This document shows positions 61,111 through 64,000 of a stretch of DNA of 64,000 nucleotides, one piece after another. A program made the position numbers and the translations under genes. Positions within the stretch are counted from its first letter, which is position 1; each line of letters opens with the position of its first letter. This DNA comes from Halopseudomonas xinjiangensis (GTDB taxonomy: Bacteria; Pseudomonadota; Gammaproteobacteria; Pseudomonadales; Pseudomonadaceae). Location: positions 372,001-436,000 of the forward strand of contig DRFO01000017.1 of assembly GCA_011050525.1 (NCBI GenBank), in the 5' to 3' direction. The notes below the pieces were generated by a model. The model made no database searches. It saw only the letters and a list, made by a program, of their open reading frames with translations, and was not told the DNA's origin.

Positions 61111-63951
61111 TCAGCCAACCACCAGGATGCGTAGCGCGTCCAGCCTGACCTTGGCATGCTGCATGGCCACCACACCGTTGGTCTTTTGCACTTCCAGCGT
61201 TTCGATTTCGCTGGAACGCACCAGCGGATTGACTTGCTGCAACGCTTTCAGTCGGTTGATCTCCTCATCCAGGTCGTTGTTGAAGCGCCGCGATGCTTCG
61301 TCGACCAGCTCGTTATGTTTCACATCAGCCAGCGCCTCGGCGCGGTCGAGCAGCTTTTCCACCAGGTCTCGCTGGCTTTTGGCGATTTTGCTGGCCAGAT
61401 GCTTGGGCAGGTTGTCCAGCTGGGCTTCCAGCGTATCGAATGACACCTTGCCGGCGAGATCATTGCCATTGACGTCGAGCAGACAGCGAATTGGAGTGGG
61501 CGGCAGATAGCGCTGCATCTGCAGCGTGCGATGGGCAATCGCCTCACTGACGAACAGACACTCCAGCAACATGGTGCCGGGCTTTAGCGCCTTGTTCTTC
61601 AGCAATGCAACCGAGCTATTGCCCATGCTGCCTGACAACACCAGGTCCATGCCGCCCTGCAACATGGGGTGCTCCCAGGTAACGAACTGCATATCTTCCC
61701 GGGTCAACGCCGTCTCTCGGTCGTAGGTGATGGTTACGCCTTCGTCATCACCCAGCGGGAAGCCAGCGTCGAGCATGCGTTCGCCCGGGCGCAGCACCAG
61801 AGCGTTGTCTGAATGGTCTTCGCTGTCGATGCCGAACACATCGAAGAGGCGCTCCATATAGATGGGTAGCTGGAACTCATCATCCTGTTTTTGTATGGCT
61901 TCGATCATTTCTTCGGCATCACCATGGCCGCGAGAATGCAGTTCGAGGAGACGATCCCGCCCGTTGTGCATTTCCTCTTCGAGGGTTTCGCGGCGACCCA
62001 GCGCACTGTCGATCAACGCTTGCCAGGCCTGATCGTCGGGGTGGTCCATCAGCCTCAGCAATTGGCTGCCGAATTCATGCTGAATGGCATTGCCGGTCGG
62101 ACAGGTCGCCAGAAACGCATTCAGCGCTTCGTGATACCACAGGAACAGCTGTTCCTGCGCCGTGCCTTCCAGATAGGGCACATGGAGCTGGATGATTTCG
62201 CGCTGCCCAATCCGGTCAAGACGTCCAATGCGCTGTTCGAGCAGGTCTGGATGGGTTGGAAGATCGAACATCACCAGATGATGGGCAAACTGGAAGTTGC
62301 GCCCTTCGCTGCCAATTTCGGAGCAGATCATCACCTGCGCCCCGAATTCCTCATCGGCAAAGAAAGCCGCTGCCCGATCACGCTCCACAATGCTCATGCC
62401 CTCGTGAAACACCGTGGCTGGTATGCCGCTGCGCACGCGCAAGGCATCATCCAGGTCCAGCGCGGTTTCAGCGTGGGCGCAAATTACCAGGACCTTGGTA
62501 CGCTTGAGCATTTTCAAGGTGTCGATCAACCAGTCGACACGCGGATCGTCCTGCCACCAGGCGGTTTCCACCGGCTCGAACTCGTCCTGCAAGCCGACTT
62601 CCGGGTATAGCGCCGTGCGCCCTTCCAGGTCTTCATAAATGGCGGGGCAGGGCAGGGGGTGGGCGTGCAGCTGGCGTTCGGGGAAACCAGCGATGGCAGC
62701 CCGAGTGTTGCGATACAGCACCCGCCCGGTGCCGTGGCGGTCGAGCAACTGACGTATCAGACTGGCCCGCGCCTCGTCTGCGGCTTCGCCACCGGCAGAG
62801 AGGGCTTGGAGCAATTGCTCTGCGCTGCCGCCGAGCCAGTCGCTGATGGCTTGACGGTGCGACGGGGCAAGGGCGTCGGCTTCCATCAGATTCTGCACGG
62901 CCTCGGCTACCGGCTGATAGCGAGCGGTCTCCTCACGAAACGTCTGGAAATCGTGAAAGCGGTCCGGGTCCAGCAGGCGCAGACGCGCAAAGTGGCTGGC
63001 CTGGCCTAGCTGTTCCGGCGTTGCGGTTAGTAGCAGTACAGCCGGTATCTGGCGCGCGAGCTGCTCTACCAGGGCATATTGAGTGCTGGGCGTGTCTTCA
63101 TGCCAGACCAGGTGGTGGGCTTCGTCCACGATCAGCAAATCCCAATCGCTGCTGAGCATGTATTCGCGAATCTTGTCCTTGGCAAGCAACAGCTCAAGGG
63201 AGACCAGCGCCAGTTGCTCTTCTTCGAACGGGTTGTCCTCGGCACCCTCGCACCGCTCATTATTGAACAGTGCAAAACGCAAATTGAAGCGGCGGCGCAT
63301 TTCCACCAGCCACTGATGCTGAAGATTTTCCGGCACCAGTATCAACACCCGGCGTACCCGCCCGGTTTGTATCTGGCGGTGAATGATCAACCCTGCCTCG
63401 ATGGTTTTGCCCAGACCCACCTCGTCGGCCAGCAACACCCTGGGAGCGGTCCGGTCGGCGACGTCCCGTGCAATGTGCAACTGATGCTGGATAGGCTGGG
63501 TCCTGACCCCGGCCAGACCCAGCAGCGGTGAACGCTGAATACGACAGAAATGACGCAGGCTTTCATAGCGCAGGCCGAACCAGGGAAGGGGGTCTATCTG
63601 GCTGGCGAACAACCGGTCGCTCGCCAGCCGAAACTGAATGAAGCTGTCCAGCATGGTTTCGGAAAAGCGCTCTGGGCTGCCGTCCTCGCGCAAGCCGGTA
63701 TAGACCAGCAAGCCTTCCTCTTCATTCACATCGCTGACAGTCAGGGTCCAGCCTTCATGGTGGCCGATGTTATCCCCTGGGCTGAACCGAACCCGCGTCA
63801 GCGGTGCGTTGCGCAGCGCGTAGTGGCGGGTTTCGCCGCTTGCGGGAAACAGCAGAACTACCAGTCGGTCATCGTGCGACAGCACAGTACCCAGGCCAAG
63901 TTCCGATTCGCTGTCGCTAACCCAGCGCTGTCCCGGGGTAAATACCGTCAT
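61111..63951 (-). CDS. rapA: RNA polymerase-associated SWI2/SNF2 ATPase RapA
   Basis: Recycles RNA polymerase, most active under stress or high salt. It is 946 residues: N-terminal Tudor-like domains ([20 protein letters not shown]), helicase core with Walker [10 protein letters not shown] at 175-183 and DEAH at 276-279, helicase C motifs ([30 protein letters not shown] region), and the RapA C-domain. AGGAG lies 6 nt before the ATG. Nothing else complete fits in the 49 nt beyond it. Confidence 0.96.
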   Translation of the reverse strand: MTVFTPGQRWVSDSESELGLGTVLSHDDRLVVLLFPASGETRHYALRNAPLTRVRFSPGDNIGHHEGWTLTVSDVNEEEGLLVYTGLREDGSPERFSETMLDSFIQFRLASDRLFASQIDPLPWFGLRYESLRHFCRIQRSPLLGLAGVRTQPIQHQLHIARDVADRTAPRVLLADEVGLGKTIEAGLIIHRQIQTGRVRRVLILVPENLQHQWLVEMRRRFNLRFALFNNERCEGAEDNPFEEEQLALVSLELLLAKDKIREYMLSSDWDLLIVDEAHHLVWHEDTPSTQYALVEQLARQIPAVLLLTATPEQLGQASHFARLRLLDPDRFHDFQTFREETARYQPVAEAVQNLMEADALAPSHRQAISDWLGGSAEQLLQALSAGGEAADEARASLIRQLLDRHGTGRVLYRNTRAAIAGFPERQLHAHPLPCPAIYEDLEGRTALYPEVGLQDEFEPVETAWWQDDPRVDWLIDTLKMLKRTKVLVICAHAETALDLDDALRVRSGIPATVFHEGMSIVERDRAAAFFADEEFGAQVMICSEIGSEGRNFQFAHHLVMFDLPTHPDLLEQRIGRLDRIGQREIIQLHVPYLEGTAQEQLFLWYHEALNAFLATCPTGNAIQHEFGSQLLRLMDHPDDQAWQALIDSALGRRETLEEEMHNGRDRLLELHSRGHGDAEEMIEAIQKQDDEFQLPIYMERLFDVFGIDSEDHSDNALVLRPGERMLDAGFPLGDDEGVTITYDRETALTREDMQFVTWEHPMLQGGMDLVLSGSMGNSSVALLKNKALKPGTMLLECLFVSEAIAHRTLQMQRYLPPTPIRCLLDVNGNDLAGKVSFDTLEAQLDNLPKHLASKIAKSQRDLVEKLLDRAEALADVKHNELVDEASRRFNNDLDEEINRLKALQQVNPLVRSSEIETLEVQKTNGVVAMQHAKVRLDALRILVVG

Positions 63952-64000
63952 GCTTCACTCCTGCCCGTGCGAAAAGGTCGCTATGTTAACCGATGAACCG

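Noticed and set aside
61891-62610. 239-codon + strand frame antisense to rapA
   Set aside because: Shadow of the RapA helicase core on the other strand.
1-64000. CRISPR arrays, rRNA, transposons, prophage
   Set aside because: No repeat-spacer pattern, rRNA signature, transposase or phage structural genes were recognised.

Overview
This is a chromosomal segment of a gammaproteobacterium close to Pseudomonas, most likely the Halopseudomonas / P. pertucinogena side of the group (an inference from protein similarity and remembered gene order; no search was run). The order proS, oprD-type porin, HIT protein, slyX, cold-shock protein, dps, aspS, ruvCAB, ybgC, tolQRAB, pal, cpoB, queE, queC, tRNA-Lys, then nadA, M48 protease, tusA, bcp, gcvR, dapA, bamC, MBL protein, purC, tRNA-Ser is that of the PA0956-PA1013 region of P. 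aeruginosa as I remember it. The right part (rdgC, FKBP, prc, minCDE, rluA, lpxL, rapA) belongs to a different part of that genome.

Layout. 1-1183 holds the N-terminal part of proS. 1342-5673 holds a porin, a HIT protein, slyX, a membrane-anchored cold-shock protein, a Dps-like ferritin and an SDR. 5868-16935 is a dense + strand run: aspS, the Holliday-junction machinery ruvC-ruvA-ruvB, the Tol-Pal operon, and queE-queC for queuosine. 16991-17066 is tRNA-Lys. 17137-23251 is an accessory block of helical-bundle (hemerythrin and ferritin-like) and small membrane stress proteins between tRNA-Lys and nadA. 23443-31193 is conserved metabolism and envelope genes. 31239-31328 is tRNA-Ser. 31401-36792 holds a TPR plus beta-barrel protein, a Tat-exported PhoX-type phosphatase lipoprotein, a solitary tatA and a lipoprotein alpha/beta hydrolase. 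37212-48827 is a complete gspC-to-gspN type II secretion operon ending in a TPR lipoprotein. 49139-51287 holds rdgC, tRNA-Val, tRNA-Asp and an FKBP lipoprotein. 51700-63951 holds prc, a quinone oxidoreductase, apeB, rluA, minEDC, lpxL, a patatin-like phospholipase and rapA.

How the genes work together. The accessory block looks like one stress regulon: four of its five transcription units are preceded by GAAC(N16)TC motifs of the AlgU/RpoE-type sigma factor, two with the full GAACTT -35, and the fifth by a weaker match. The 31-49 kb block looks like a secretion module. A phosphatase lipoprotein with a Tat signal sits beside a tatA gene and next to a whole T2SS; in P. putida a PhoX-type lipoprotein (UxpB) is, from memory, a T2SS client. 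A TPR-barrel protein of Slam-like architecture lies just upstream of the phosphatase.

Other points of interest are DnaA-box clusters on both sides of the rdgC-tRNA-FKBP segment, TTG starts for tolB and minD, absence of yebC/pmpR between aspS and ruvC, a shortened GspK, and a complex regulatory region upstream of the porin. I saw no rRNA, CRISPR, prophage, transposase or integrase.
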